From positions 24,678-88,677 of the forward strand of contig UPYI01000016.1 of the NCBI GenBank assembly GCA_900538555.1: a stretch of DNA of 64,000 bases, written 5' to 3'. This document shows positions 1-8,526 of the stretch, piece by piece; the stretch's first letter is position 1; every line of letters starts with the position of its first letter. A program made the translations under genes and the position numbers. The notes below the pieces were generated by a model that ran no database searches, was not told the DNA's origin, and was given only the letters and a program-made list of their open reading frames with translations. The DNA is from an uncultured Porphyromonadaceae bacterium (lineage in GTDB: Bacteria > Bacteroidota > Bacteroidia > Bacteroidales > Barnesiellaceae).

Positions 1-914
1 GCGGCGAGGAGGTCGGATCGCCGGGCGTGGAAGAGTTCTGCGCTTCACACAAAGAACTGCTCAAAGCCGATGTCATACTGGTCTCGGACACCAGCATGGT
101 AGGCATGGAAACCCCGTCGATCACCACCGGCTTGCGCGGACTGGCATATTGGGAAATCGAAGTGACCGGACCGAACCGCGACCTGCATTCCGGAATCTTC
201 GGCGGAGCGGTAGCCAACCCGATCAATACACTCTGTAAAATGCTGGCAGGCATCACCGATGCCGACGGGCGCATTACGATACCGGGATTCTACGCCGATG
301 TCGAAACCGTTTCGGAACAAGAACGCGCCATGCTTGCCGCCGTACCCTACGACGAGGCAAACTATCGGAAAGCAATAGACGTAGAGGCTTTGTCGGGCGA
401 GAAAGGATATTCCACACTCGAACGTACCGCCATTCGTCCCACATTCGATATTTGCGGAATATGGGGCGGATATACGGGCGAAGGATCGAAAACCGTATTG
501 CCGTCGAAAGCCTATGCCAAAGTATCGTGCCGTTTGGTACCGCACCAAAACCACGAAAAAATTTCGAAAATGTTCATCGACTATATACAATCCGTGGCAC
601 CGAAGAGTGTGCGGGTGACCGTAACCCCGAAACACGGAGGCGAAAGCTACGTCTGCCCGATCGACCTGCCTGCCTATCGTGCGGCAGAAGCCGGTTACAC
701 CCTCGCATTCGGCAAACGTCCTTTGGCTGTGCGCCGCGGCGGTAGCATACCCATCATCGCCTCGTTCGAGAAAGTGCTCGGCATCAAATCGGTATTGATG
801 GGGTTCGGGCTGGAATCGGATGCCACCCACTCCCCCAACGAGAATTTCCCGATAGAGATGTACGAAAAAGGAATCGTAGCGGTAGTCGAATTTTACAACC
901 AATTCGGTAAATAG
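1..914 (+). CDS. M20-family metallopeptidase/dipeptidase, 3' part
   Basis: The reading frame is open from the first base of the window, so the N terminus lies upstream. The first readable residues, GEEVGSPG, match the metal-site segment (usually EGEEEIGSPG) of M20 dipeptidases. The GTG at 27 is an internal Val, not a start. The C-terminal half shows the family's inserted dimerisation region and ends with a segment around RRGGSIPI and ESDATHSPNE, normal for Zn-dependent M20 peptidases of the CNDP/DapE type. These cytosolic enzymes cleave dipeptides or related N-acyl amino acids; the substrate cannot be told from sequence. The stop codon overlaps the GTG start of the next gene by one base (TAGTG), suggesting translational coupling. 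Confidence 0.9.
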   Translation, partial: GEEVGSPGVEEFCASHKELLKADVILVSDTSMVGMETPSITTGLRGLAYWEIEVTGPNRDLHSGIFGGAVANPINTLCKMLAGITDADGRITIPGFYADVETVSEQERAMLAAVPYDEANYRKAIDVEALSGEKGYSTLERTAIRPTFDICGIWGGYTGEGSKTVLPSKAYAKVSCRLVPHQNHEKISKMFIDYIQSVAPKSVRVTVTPKHGGESYVCPIDLPAYRAAEAGYTLAFGKRPLAVRRGGSIPIIASFEKVLGIKSVLMGFGLESDATHSPNENFPIEMYEKGIVAVVEFYNQFGK

Positions 915-1840
915 TGGAAACGGAAAAACGATACAACGATTTCGGAGAATTCCTCCGAAAATACTTTCCGTACAAGGTACAAAAAATATCCATCAACGCC
1001 GGATTTACCTGTCCCAACCGGGACGGTAAATCCGGTTACGGCGGATGTACCTATTGCAACAACCAGACATTCAGTCCGGAATATTGCCGCACAGAAAAAA
1101 GCATTACCCGGCAAATCGAGGAGGGTATCGAATTTTTTGGCAGAAAATATCCCGACATGCGGTATCTCGCCTATTTTCAGGCATATACCAACACCTATGG
1201 CGAACTGCAAAGCCTTATCGACAAATACGAAGAGGCGTTACGTACCCCCGGCATCGAAGGAATCATCATCGGCACACGTCCCGACTGTATGCCCGACGAC
1301 CTGCTGCAATACCTCGCCCGCCTGGCGAAACATACATTTGTACTGGTGGAATACGGAGTGGAAAGCACCCTCGACCGCACGTTGCAATTTATCAACCGCG
1401 GGCACAACTACGCCCAATCGGCAGAAGCCATACGAAGGACCGCCGATGCCGGTATTCTTACCGGAGCACACCTGATCCTCGGGTTGCCCGGAGAATCGGA
1501 AGCCGAAATACTTTCGCACGCCGACCGGCTGTCGGAATTACCGCTAAGCACCCTCAAACTACATCAGCTGCAACTGATCAAACATACCCGAATGGCACAA
1601 CAATATGCCAAGCATCCCGAATGGTTCCGGTTGTACGGGATTGACGAATATATCGACCTCGCTATCGACTTTGCCGAACGGCTGAATCCCGACATCGTCA
1701 TCGAGCGATTCGTTTCCCAATCGCCTGCCGAATTGCTCATCGCCCCGCACTGGGGATTGAAAAATCACGAATTTACCGCCCGACTGTTGCGAAGAATGAA
1801 AGAACGGAACAGCCGGCAAGGCGATAAATACGGGCGATAG
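914..1840 (+). CDS. Radical SAM protein, TIGR01212/YhcC family
   Basis: The 308-residue protein has a cysteine cluster at C33, C45 and C48 (spacing CX11CX2C) rather than the classical CX3CX2C. This spacing is characteristic of the YhcC/TIGR01212 radical SAM group, and the neighbouring segments GFTCPNRDG and GGCTYCNN are family hallmarks. Later blocks include AYFQAYTNTYG and a glycine-rich HLILGLPGE segment expected to contact S-adenosylmethionine. The reaction of the family is not settled; a role in RNA modification or anaerobic metabolism has been suggested. The GTG start overlaps the preceding stop and is the only in-frame start before the conserved region. Confidence 0.9.
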   Translation: METEKRYNDFGEFLRKYFPYKVQKISINAGFTCPNRDGKSGYGGCTYCNNQTFSPEYCRTEKSITRQIEEGIEFFGRKYPDMRYLAYFQAYTNTYGELQSLIDKYEEALRTPGIEGIIIGTRPDCMPDDLLQYLARLAKHTFVLVEYGVESTLDRTLQFINRGHNYAQSAEAIRRTADAGILTGAHLILGLPGESEAEILSHADRLSELPLSTLKLHQLQLIKHTRMAQQYAKHPEWFRLYGIDEYIDLAIDFAERLNPDIVIERFVSQSPAELLIAPHWGLKNHEFTARLLRRMKERNSRQGDKYGR

Positions 1841-1860
1841 ACCACACGCAACAGAAACTC

Positions 1861-2739
1861 TCACAACCGGCTTCGGCGATAGTCGCTCGGCGAAACACCC
1901 AATAACCGGTGTACATATCGGCTGAAATGCGATACAGATGAAAAATTCAACCGATCGGAAATCTCCGACAACGACAATTCCTTGTCGCGCAGCAAATCAA
2001 TAATTTCATAAATCGTAAAACGATCGATCCAATATGTCGCGGAATAACCGCTCGCTTTCTTGCAAATCTCGGAAAGATACTTCGGAACGACACATAACTG
2101 CGAAGCATAATAAGCCACATCCCGATAGGTACGGTATTCACCCGAAGCCAGCCGTTCGATAAATCGGGACAACAGATCGGCGGTGCGGGGCGAAATAGAA
2201 TCGACTTCCGACATCCGGGCATGAATATCATACAGATCGAGAAAAAACACGACAGAAAGACAGCCCAATACCGATTGCCGAAACCGGTGTGTATCGGTTC
2301 CCAACCGGGCTTTGATCTGTTGTAAATCGTTCCGGCATCGCTCCGCTTCTTCTTCCGTTAAAGACAACACTGGATTCCGCAACAAAGAAAACGTACCAAT
2401 AATATCGTAGTTCGTGCCCGTGTTAGGCACATATTTACGGGCAAACCTATCGGAAACAGAAAATATAATTGCCCGAAAATCGTCGGACGCAACCAGATCG
2501 GAAACCAAACGGCGTTGCGTCCAGATAACCACCTCTCCGGCATTCAGAATAAAACGCTTGCCCACCATGCTGAACGACAACGAACCGCACAAACACAAAA
2601 TATGAGTGATATGCCTGTCGTAACAATCGGATAACGCACTCTCCGGATTATCAATGAAAATCAAATCGGGAACATCGAAAGCGGGTTCTTCCGATCCTAC
2701 CGGAACCATCGGACAAGAGAATTGTATCTGTTTCATCAT
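1861..2739 (-). CDS. AraC-family transcriptional regulator
   Basis: A 292-residue protein. The C-terminal 100 residues form the double helix-turn-helix of AraC regulators (DVAYYASQLCVVPKYLSEIC, then LSEISDRLNFSSVSHFSRYV, ending GVSPSDYRR). The N-terminal 170 residues look like a cupin-type sensor domain, but I cannot name the ligand. It is transcribed away from the aldo/keto reductase at 3035, so it may control that gene. A TACTTTTG box and a 17-bp palindrome lie just upstream of its start. The organisation resembles Bacteroidetes AraC regulators paired with oxidoreductases. Confidence 0.88.
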   Translation of the reverse strand: MMKQIQFSCPMVPVGSEEPAFDVPDLIFIDNPESALSDCYDRHITHILCLCGSLSFSMVGKRFILNAGEVVIWTQRRLVSDLVASDDFRAIIFSVSDRFARKYVPNTGTNYDIIGTFSLLRNPVLSLTEEEAERCRNDLQQIKARLGTDTHRFRQSVLGCLSVVFFLDLYDIHARMSEVDSISPRTADLLSRFIERLASGEYRTYRDVAYYASQLCVVPKYLSEICKKASGYSATYWIDRFTIYEIIDLLRDKELSLSEISDRLNFSSVSHFSRYVHRLLGVSPSDYRRSRL

Positions 2740-2757
2740 ATTTCACTTATGTACAGG

Positions 2758-2765
2758 CAAAAGTA
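2758..2765 (-). promoter_or_regulatory. -7 promoter element of the AraC gene
   Basis: TACTTTTG on the minus strand matches the Bacteroidetes TAnnTTTG box, 19 bases before the AraC start codon. No good TTTG is seen at the -33 distance, so the call rests on one box. Confidence 0.45.
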
Positions 2766-2774
2766 ACTATTCTC

Positions 2775-2791
2775 CTTCTAAATCTTAGAAG
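2775..2791. promoter_or_regulatory. 17-bp palindrome upstream of the AraC gene
   Basis: CTTCTAA-ATC-TTAGAAG is a perfect inverted repeat with 7-bp arms, 10 bp upstream of the -7 box, where a regulator would meet RNA polymerase. It may be an operator; the binding protein is not known. Confidence 0.4.
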
Positions 2792-2893
2792 AAGAACGAA
2801 TTTTCATGGAGCATCGCCACTTCGACAGGGAGAAACAGAAATATGTGAAAATTATACGGCGTTCCGCATAAGACAAATCAACCGGCATACCAT

Positions 2894-2901
2894 TATCTTT
2901 G
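2894..2901 (+). promoter_or_regulatory. -7 promoter element of the aldo/keto reductase
   Basis: TATCTTTG matches TAnnTTTG. The implied leader to the ATG at 3035 is about 125 bases. No clear -33 TTTG. Confidence 0.45.
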
Positions 2902-3034
2902 CCCGAAACAAGCCGCTCATTTACAACTGGAAAGGAATCCTAACGAGATTCATATTCACAATACAAGATATATCCGGTGTCCGGGTAAACCGGAGAATAC
3001 CGAAAATGGTTATAACTACAAAAGAAAAAATGAT

Positions 3035-3877
3035 ATGGAAACTGTAAAACTAAACAACGGCGTAGAAATGCCGATCTTGGGGTATGGTGTTTACCAAGTA
3101 ACACCGGAAGAGTGCGAACGTTGCGTTTCCGATGCAATCGGTGTGGGCTATCGACTGATAGACACGGCACAAGCATATTTCAATGAGGAAAATGTAGGCA
3201 ATGCCATCCGGAAATGCAGTGTTCCGCGCAACGAACTGTTTATCACAACCAAAATATGGGTATCGAACGCCGGTGAGAAAAAAGCAGCCGCTTCGATCGA
3301 CGAATCGTTGCGGAAACTGCAAACCGAATATATCGACCTGTTGCTGATCCACCAGCCGTTCGGCGATTACTACGGAACTTACCGGGCAATGGAAACCGCT
3401 TATAAAGCCGGGAAAGTACGGGCTATCGGCGTATCCAATTTCTACCCCGACCGCTTTACCGACTTAGCCGAACATGTAGAGGTGAAACCGGCTATCAACC
3501 AAGTGGAAACCCATGTATTCAACCAACAGGTCGAAGCTCAAAAAATCATGAAGCAATACGGCACGCAAATCATGTCGTGGGGTCCGTTCGCCGAAGGTCG
3601 GAACGACCTATTCCAGAATGAAGTCTTAACCGCCATCGGTGCCAAATACGGAAAGTCGAGCGCACAAACGGCATTAAGATTCTTGGTGCAACGCGGAGTG
3701 ATAGCCATTCCTAAATCGACACACATCGAACGCATGCAGCAAAATCTCGACATTTTCGATTTCCGTCTCTCCGATGAAGATATGGCAGCCATCACAGCTT
3801 TGGATCAAGCCGAAAGCCTGTTCTTCTCACATTACGATCCCGAAACCGTTAAATTCATTTTGTCGCTGAAAATATAA
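3035..3877 (+). CDS. Aldo/keto reductase
   Basis: A 280-residue AKR of normal length. The catalytic tetrad is present: D43, Y48 (DTAQAYFNEE), K73 (TTKIWVSN) and H106 (LLIHQPFG). NADPH-binding elements near the C terminus (AIPKSTHIERMQQNL) are also intact. The family reduces aldehydes and ketones in the cytosol; the sequence is closest in layout to 2,5-diketo-gluconate reductase-like AKR5 enzymes, but the substrate is unknown. It lies opposite the AraC regulator and ends before a strong intergenic terminator. Confidence 0.93.
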   Translation: METVKLNNGVEMPILGYGVYQVTPEECERCVSDAIGVGYRLIDTAQAYFNEENVGNAIRKCSVPRNELFITTKIWVSNAGEKKAAASIDESLRKLQTEYIDLLLIHQPFGDYYGTYRAMETAYKAGKVRAIGVSNFYPDRFTDLAEHVEVKPAINQVETHVFNQQVEAQKIMKQYGTQIMSWGPFAEGRNDLFQNEVLTAIGAKYGKSSAQTALRFLVQRGVIAIPKSTHIERMQQNLDIFDFRLSDEDMAAITALDQAESLFFSHYDPETVKFILSLKI

Positions 3878-4027
3878 TCAGCTGCGACAGCCGATAAAAA
3901 CGAGGACGATATGTCATGTCCGATCGGCTGCGTTACCTTCGGGATTCGGGCTAAATCGTTTACGTCGGTAAACACCTGCCGCCCGCATCCTCTGTGCCTT
4001 GCATTTCAAGCATTCCAACGCATCGGA

Positions 4028-4070
4028 AAGGGGGTTGTGTCGAAAACCTGAATTTCGGCACAACCCCCTT
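4028..4070. terminator. Bidirectional terminator between aldo/keto reductase and queF
   Basis: An 18-bp near-perfect stem (arms 4028-4045 and 4053-4070, one G-T pair) with a 7-base loop sits between convergent genes. Stem base is AAGGGGG/CCCCCTT. Confidence 0.75.
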
Positions 4071-4123
4071 GATACATCTTAGCAGTTCCGACGCGCTCCC
4101 CTCCCGATCCATACCGGCAACGG

Positions 4124-4582
4124 TTACATGCCGTGCTGCATCAAACGGGTCGTTGCCATTTGTTCGTACACCGTCCCGGGACGACCGTAATTGCAATACG
4201 GATAAATGCTGATACCGCCGCGTGGTGTGAAAAAGCCGGTCACCTCGATATATTTCGGGTCCATCAATGCTATCAGATCGTTCATGATGATGTTCACGCA
4301 ATCCTCATGAAATGCACCATGATTACGGAAACTGAACAGATACAATTTCAAACTCTTGCTCTCTACCATCCGCACATCGGGAATATAATCGATCTGGATA
4401 GTCGCAAAATCGGGCTGTCCCGTTATAGGGCAAAGACTGGTAAATTCAGGGCAGTTGAAACGCACCCAATAATCCCGCCCGGGGTGTTTGTTTACGAAAC
4501 TTTCCAACACATCGGGAGCATACTCTTTCTTGTACTCCGTTTTATTTCCCAAAAGAGTCAGATTCAAATCCTTTCCGCTCAT
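4124..4582 (-). CDS. queF: NADPH-dependent 7-cyano-7-deazaguanine reductase (preQ1 synthase)
   Basis: This short (152-residue, unimodular) QueF reduces the nitrile of preQ0 to the amine of preQ1 in queuosine tRNA modification. The thioimide-forming nucleophile is C51 in EFTSLCPITGQPD, the proton-relay acid is D58, and the substrate/NADPH motif ESKSLKLYLFSFRNHG-AFHE covers residues 74-93. It is a cytosolic T-fold enzyme. It lies 17 bases downstream of the queuosine-precursor transporter gene in the same direction, so uptake and reduction of the precursor appear to be co-expressed. Confidence 0.97.
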   Translation of the reverse strand: MSGKDLNLTLLGNKTEYKKEYAPDVLESFVNKHPGRDYWVRFNCPEFTSLCPITGQPDFATIQIDYIPDVRMVESKSLKLYLFSFRNHGAFHEDCVNIIMNDLIALMDPKYIEVTGFFTPRGGISIYPYCNYGRPGTVYEQMATTRLMQHGM

Positions 4583-4599
4583 CGTCTATCTCGATTTAA

Positions 4600-5280
4600 T
4601 TATACATCTTTTATTTTCAAAACGTTATAGGATATACCCTCATCGTAGACATCGCTACCGTCTATCCGCTTCACATAACGCACCACACGTACGGTCACCG
4701 GCAGGATCAATATCTCATACAATGTTTTCAGCAAAGCCTGCGTCACAATCAGCCATCCGAGTTCCGCCAAAGGCACCACCCCCAAAAAGGCGATCGGGAA
4801 AAAGAGCATGGAATCCGCACTCTCACCCACCACGGTCGAAAGAATGGCACGCACCGAAAACCGACGTCCCCCGTCGCGCAATTTCATCCGGCTCATCACA
4901 TACGCATTCAGAAACGAACCGACTAAGAATGCAATGAAACTGGCTAAAAGAATACGCCAGGTAGAACCGAATACCGAAGCAAATGCAGCCTGACCGTCCC
5001 AATACGAAGCCGCCGGCAACAGAATGGCAAGTTGTACGAACACGACCGCCAGAAAATTCATCAGAAATCCGGTCCAGATAATAAACCGGGCTTTACGAAA
5101 CCCCCATACCTCGGCGATACAGTCGTTGATAATATACGAAATCGGGAAAATAATCAGTCCGGCAGTTGCCGATACGGGACCCAGTGCGACCAGCTTTACT
5201 TCCAGCAGGTTTGCCATGATCAGGCACACACAGAAAAGAACGCCCAATACGAAGAAGGGCAAAGAAAATGTTTTTTTCAT
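4600..5280 (-). CDS. Queuosine precursor transporter, YhhQ/VUT family
   Basis: A 226-residue inner-membrane protein with about six hydrophobic helices. The conserved block FPISYIINDCIAEVWGFRKAR and the later GESADSMLFFPIAF are typical of the YhhQ (vitamin uptake-like, DUF165) family, which imports preQ0/preQ1 in E. coli. Pairing with queF immediately downstream supports that role. It has its own promoter at 5347-5378. The hydrophobic start MKKTFSLPFFVLGVLFCVCL fits a first membrane segment. Confidence 0.93.
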   Translation of the reverse strand: MKKTFSLPFFVLGVLFCVCLIMANLLEVKLVALGPVSATAGLIIFPISYIINDCIAEVWGFRKARFIIWTGFLMNFLAVVFVQLAILLPAASYWDGQAAFASVFGSTWRILLASFIAFLVGSFLNAYVMSRMKLRDGGRRFSVRAILSTVVGESADSMLFFPIAFLGVVPLAELGWLIVTQALLKTLYEILILPVTVRVVRYVKRIDGSDVYDEGISYNVLKIKDV

Positions 5281-5346
5281 ACATCTTGTTTTTTACGTGG
5301 TTTTATCCAAGCACACGGAGAGGAGACCCTCTCAATTCGCGAGGCG

Positions 5347-5378
5347 CAAAGATATAACGAATCCGCATGAAATCCAAA
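5347..5378 (-). promoter_or_regulatory. Promoter of the queuosine operon
   Basis: On the minus strand, TTTG (5375-5378), 20 bp, then TATCTTTG (5347-5354): a full match to the Bacteroidetes -33/-7 consensus, about 66 bases before the transporter start. The leader contains a short hairpin (GAGAGG/CCTCTC) but no recognisable preQ1 aptamer. Confidence 0.75.
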
Positions 5379-5679
5379 CCCTACGGAAATCCGGACCGTA
5401 CAAAAACGCAGACCGTCCGGAATCGCGCGGCACAACCGGCAACCAGAACCCTTATATTATTAAGGTAATAGCATCTCCCTCGAAAGATTTTTTACAAAAT
5501 AAATAGCGAAATAAAAGCCTGCAAACTTGGGCATACAGAAAAAAAAAGCGATATTTGCACCCGCATCTGTAAAGCACACATTCGTAGAACGCATTTTTTG
5601 CTTGCCAGAAAAGGGAAATTGTGGTCCTATTTTTTTGAAAAAAAGCAGAATTTCGTTTTTACGAATAAGATAAAAGCTA

Positions 5680-5687
5680 TATATTTG
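5680..5687 (+). promoter_or_regulatory. -7 promoter element of the HU gene
   Basis: TATATTTG matches TAnnTTTG, 51 bases before the ATG. The -33 position carries only GTTTTTA. Confidence 0.55.
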
Positions 5688-5738
5688 CAATTCAAAAATT
5701 TAAAAACTATATTTTTACATAACATAATTATTACAGCA

Positions 5739-6011
5739 ATGACAAAAGCAGATATCGTAAACGAAATCTCAAAGAACACTGGCATTGAAAAAGCTGTGGT
5801 TCTGGCTACTGTTGAAAAATTCATGGAAACAGTGAAAGATTCCTTAGGAAAAGGAGAGAACGTTTATTTAAGAGGTTTCGGCAGTTTCATCGTGAAGAAA
5901 AGAGCTCAAAAAACCGCTCGTAACATCTCTAAAAATACGACAATCATTATTCCCGCGCACAACATCCCGGCATTCAAACCTGCCAAAACATTCATGGGCG
6001 ACGTGAAATAA
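5739..6011 (+). CDS. HU/IHF-family DNA-binding protein
   Basis: A 90-residue histone-like protein starting at MTKADIVNEISKNTG; the frame stays open upstream, but this ATG gives the normal HU length and follows the promoter. The DNA-binding beta arm is visible at RGFGSFIVKKRAQKTARNIS with the arm-tip proline region IIIPAHNIPAFKPAKTF, which is the family signature. It bends and compacts DNA as a homo- or heterodimer. Next downstream are a tiny basic-protein gene and RNase G, an order familiar from Bacteroidales genomes. Confidence 0.95.
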   Translation: MTKADIVNEISKNTGIEKAVVLATVEKFMETVKDSLGKGENVYLRGFGSFIVKKRAQKTARNISKNTTIIIPAHNIPAFKPAKTFMGDVK

Positions 6012-6067
6012 TCGATTCCTCACAACAACAAGTATTATCTAATTATTAATCTTTAAAGCATACAACC

Positions 6068-6157
6068 ATGCCCAGCGGAAAAAAAAGAAAAGGTCATAAA
6101 ATGGCCACTCACAAACGCAAAAAAAGATTGAGAAAGAACAGACATAAGAAGAAATAA
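6068..6157 (+). CDS. 29-residue very basic protein, COX24/AURKAIP1-like
   Basis: ATG at 6068 to TAA at 6157 encodes MPSGKKRKGHKMATHKRKKR followed by LRKNRHKKK; more than half of the residues are Lys, Arg or His. The core KMATHKRKKRLRKNR resembles the C-terminal domain of mitochondrial mS38 (AURKAIP1/COX24) and the small actinobacterial ribosomal protein bS22, which share a K-M-x-x-H-K-x-K-x-x-x-R-x-R pattern. A ribosome-associated role is therefore plausible, but this is from remembered family patterns only. It lies 56 bases after the HU gene and before the RNase G gene, and is too short for most gene finders. Confidence 0.7.
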   Translation: MPSGKKRKGHKMATHKRKKRLRKNRHKKK

Positions 6158-6196
6158 AAAATGTCTGTCCATCTCAACGACAAAGACAGAACTTAA

Positions 6197-6240
6197 AAAG
6201 GACAAACTTAATGAGATTCGTCGAACTAAGTTTGTTCTTT
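6197..6240. terminator. Hairpin between the small basic protein and RNase G
   Basis: A 14-bp stem (arms 6197-6210 and 6227-6240, one G-T pair) flanked by AAAAAG on the left and CTTT on the right. It could end HU transcription or act as an RNA processing structure ahead of RNase G. Confidence 0.6.
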
Positions 6241-6352
6241 CTGCATTAAGATATTCGGAATACAGCCGAATACCGTTCATGCAAAACCGGCGGGGTGTGA
6301 TATTCCACCCCCGCATTGAAACAGAAAAGTAACTTAAACTCAAAAATCGTTT

Positions 6353-7924
6353 ATGTCCAGCGAACTCGTAGTAGACGTACAACCCAAAGAGATTTCTACT
6401 GCACTTCTCGAAAACAACCGTTTGGTAGAGTTGCAGAAGGAAGCTCAGAATATATCGTTCTCGGTAGGCGATATATATTTGGGCAAGGTCAAAAAACTGA
6501 TGCCCGGACTAAACGCTGCATTTGTAGACGTAGGTTACGAAAAGGATGCTTTCCTGCATTATCTGGATTTAGGAACGCAGTTCAACTCATGCGCCAAGTT
6601 TCTGAAACAATCGCTTGCCGATACCAAACGGACACTGAACTTATCGAAGTTCAACCTGCTCCCCGATATCGAAAAAGAGGGTACGGTGAACGACATTCTG
6701 AAACCGGGACAAGAGGTACTCGTACAAATCGCCAAAGAACCTATCTCCTCCAAAGGTCCGCGACTGACTGCCGAAATTTCTTTCGCCGGTCGCTTCTTGG
6801 TTCTTATTCCATTCTCCGACAAAGTATCTATCTCCCAAAAGATCAAATCGAGCGAAGAACGGATGCGATTGAAACAACTGATACAGAGTATCCGACCCCG
6901 CAACTTCGGTGTGATCGTACGTACGGTAGCCGAAGGGAAACGGGTGGCAGAGCTGAACAACGAACTGAAAACTCTGGTGAAATGCTGGGAAGACTCATTG
7001 GTAAAATTGCAAAAAGCCAAACTTCCGTCGCTGATTTTCGAAGAGACCGGGCGTACCGTCGGCGTGTTGCGCGACATTTTCAGCCCTTCGTTCGAAAACA
7101 TCTACGTGAACGATCAAGAGGCGTATCAGCAAATCTATAACTATGTAAGCCTGATTGCGCCCGAACGTAAAGACATTGTAAAACTCTATCAGGGAGCTTT
7201 ACCCATCTTCGACAATTTTGCCATTACCAAACAAATCAAATCGTCATTCGGTAAAACCGTCTCCTTCAAGAGCGGCGCCTATCTGATCATCGAACACACC
7301 GAAGCCCTGCACGTCATCGACGTAAACAGCGGAAACCGATCGAAAGCCGCCACAAATCAGGAGAGCAACGCTCTGGATGTAAACCTGAATGCTGCCGAAG
7401 AAATTGCCCGACAACTGCGGTTGCGCGATATGGGCGGCATCATCGTCATCGACTTCATCGACATGATGGAAGCAGAGCATCGGCAAAAGCTGTACGACCG
7501 GATGAGGGAACTTATGTCGAAAGACCGCGCCCGGCACAATATCCTGCCGTTGAGCAAGTTCGGACTTATGCAAATCACCCGTCAGCGGGTACGTCCGGCT
7601 CTTGACATCACGACCAGCGAAGACTGTCCGGTATGCCACGGCAAAGGCATCATCCCTCCGTCGATACTCTTTACCGACCGACTGGAAGACAAGATTCACT
7701 ACTTGGTATTCAAATTGAAAGTCCGCAAGTTCACCTTGCATGTGCATCCCTACATTGCAGCGTACATCAACCAAGGGGTATTCTCCTTGAAATGGAAATG
7801 GAAGTGCAAATACACGTTCCGCTTCCGGTTGATTCCGGATCAGTCGCTCGCTCTTCTCGACTACAAATTCTTCGACGCCGAGAAAAACGAGATAGACTTG
7901 AAAGAAGAAATTGAAATCAAATAG
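6353..7924 (+). CDS. rng: Rne/Rng family ribonuclease (RNase G type)
   Basis: A 523-residue protein matching the catalytic half of RNase E/RNase G, endonucleases that cleave single-stranded AU-rich RNA and mature rRNA. An S1-like RNA-binding domain is near residues 35-120 (VGDIYLGKVKKLMPGLNAAF). Metal-binding aspartates are D323 in LHVIDVNSGNRS and D367/D370 in GGIIVIDFIDMMEAEHR. The zinc-link cysteines C425 and C428 (EDCPVCHGKG) are present. There is no long disordered scaffold, so it is RNase G in layout. The upstream leader of nearly 200 bases contains a strong hairpin; RNase E/G genes are often autoregulated through the leader, but that is only an inference here. Confidence 0.95.
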   Translation: MSSELVVDVQPKEISTALLENNRLVELQKEAQNISFSVGDIYLGKVKKLMPGLNAAFVDVGYEKDAFLHYLDLGTQFNSCAKFLKQSLADTKRTLNLSKFNLLPDIEKEGTVNDILKPGQEVLVQIAKEPISSKGPRLTAEISFAGRFLVLIPFSDKVSISQKIKSSEERMRLKQLIQSIRPRNFGVIVRTVAEGKRVAELNNELKTLVKCWEDSLVKLQKAKLPSLIFEETGRTVGVLRDIFSPSFENIYVNDQEAYQQIYNYVSLIAPERKDIVKLYQGALPIFDNFAITKQIKSSFGKTVSFKSGAYLIIEHTEALHVIDVNSGNRSKAATNQESNALDVNLNAAEEIARQLRLRDMGGIIVIDFIDMMEAEHRQKLYDRMRELMSKDRARHNILPLSKFGLMQITRQRVRPALDITTSEDCPVCHGKGIIPPSILFTDRLEDKIHYLVFKLKVRKFTLHVHPYIAAYINQGVFSLKWKWKCKYTFRFRLIPDQSLALLDYKFFDAEKNEIDLKEEIEIK

Positions 7925-7946
7925 ACTTCGGTCTGTCCTATCACAA

Positions 7947-7990
7947 AGGAGCCGGCATATCGACAATCCGTTGAGCCGGCTCTTTTCTTC
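7947..7990 (+). terminator. Rho-independent terminator after RNase G
   Basis: GAGCCGGC (7949-7956) pairs with GCCGGCTC (7975-7982), followed by TTTTCTTCT. Confidence 0.8.
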
Positions 7991-8016
7991 TTCTACAAAC
8001 ACGCATCGCCCCGATC

Positions 8017-8526
8017 ATGAAAAATTTTGCAGCCATCGACTTCGAAACCGCCAACAAAGAGCGCAGCAGCATTTGCAGCGTCGGTATCGTCATCGTCAAA
8101 AACGGGATCATCTCCGACCGGATATACCGGTTGATACGACCGCGGCCGCACTACTATTCTTATTGGAACACGCAGATACACGGACTGAAAATCGAAGACA
8201 CCGCCGACGCGGCAGATTTCCCGACCGTATGGCGCGAAATAGAACCGGCGATCGCCGGACTTCCGTTAGTCGCACACAACAGCGTATTCGACGAAGGTTG
8301 TCTGAAAGCCGCGTTCAAAACATTCGGCATGGAATATCCCGGATATACGTTCTATTGTACCTGCCGCACCTCCCGAAAGGTTTTCGGAAAGACATTGCCC
8401 AACCATCAGTTGCATACCGTCGCACGACATTGCGGATACATACTGGAAAAACATCACCATGCGTTGGCTGATGCCGAGGCATGCGCCCGGATCGCCCTGC
8501 AAATCATAGTCGATCCGATACTATAA
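8017..8526 (+). CDS. 3'-5' exonuclease, DnaQ/DEDDh family
   Basis: A 169-residue stand-alone exonuclease domain. Exo I is AAIDFETANKE (D8, E10), Exo II is LVAHNSVFDEGCL, and Exo III is HHALADAEACARIAL with the His five residues before the Asp, giving the full DEDDh set. Stand-alone proteins of this type resemble the DNA polymerase III epsilon subunit and RNase T, and may act in DNA proofreading, repair or RNA trimming; I cannot choose. Its last codons overlap by 6 bases the end of the convergent VanZ gene, with no terminator between. Confidence 0.92.
   Translation: MKNFAAIDFETANKERSSICSVGIVIVKNGIISDRIYRLIRPRPHYYSYWNTQIHGLKIEDTADAADFPTVWREIEPAIAGLPLVAHNSVFDEGCLKAAFKTFGMEYPGYTFYCTCRTSRKVFGKTLPNHQLHTVARHCGYILEKHHHALADAEACARIALQIIVDPIL

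Larger units (their letters stand above)
5281..5738. other. 458-bp divergent intergenic region, no gene
   Basis: Holds the queuosine-operon promoter on the left, the HU promoter on the right and a small inverted repeat (ATCCGGAC near 5389 with GTCCGGA near 5415). No open frame with coding character is seen. Confidence 0.6.

Noticed and set aside
5281..5346. preQ1 riboswitch before the queuosine transporter
   Set aside because: A small GAGAGG/CCTCTC hairpin is present, but the A-rich tail and loop sequence of known preQ1 aptamers do not match.
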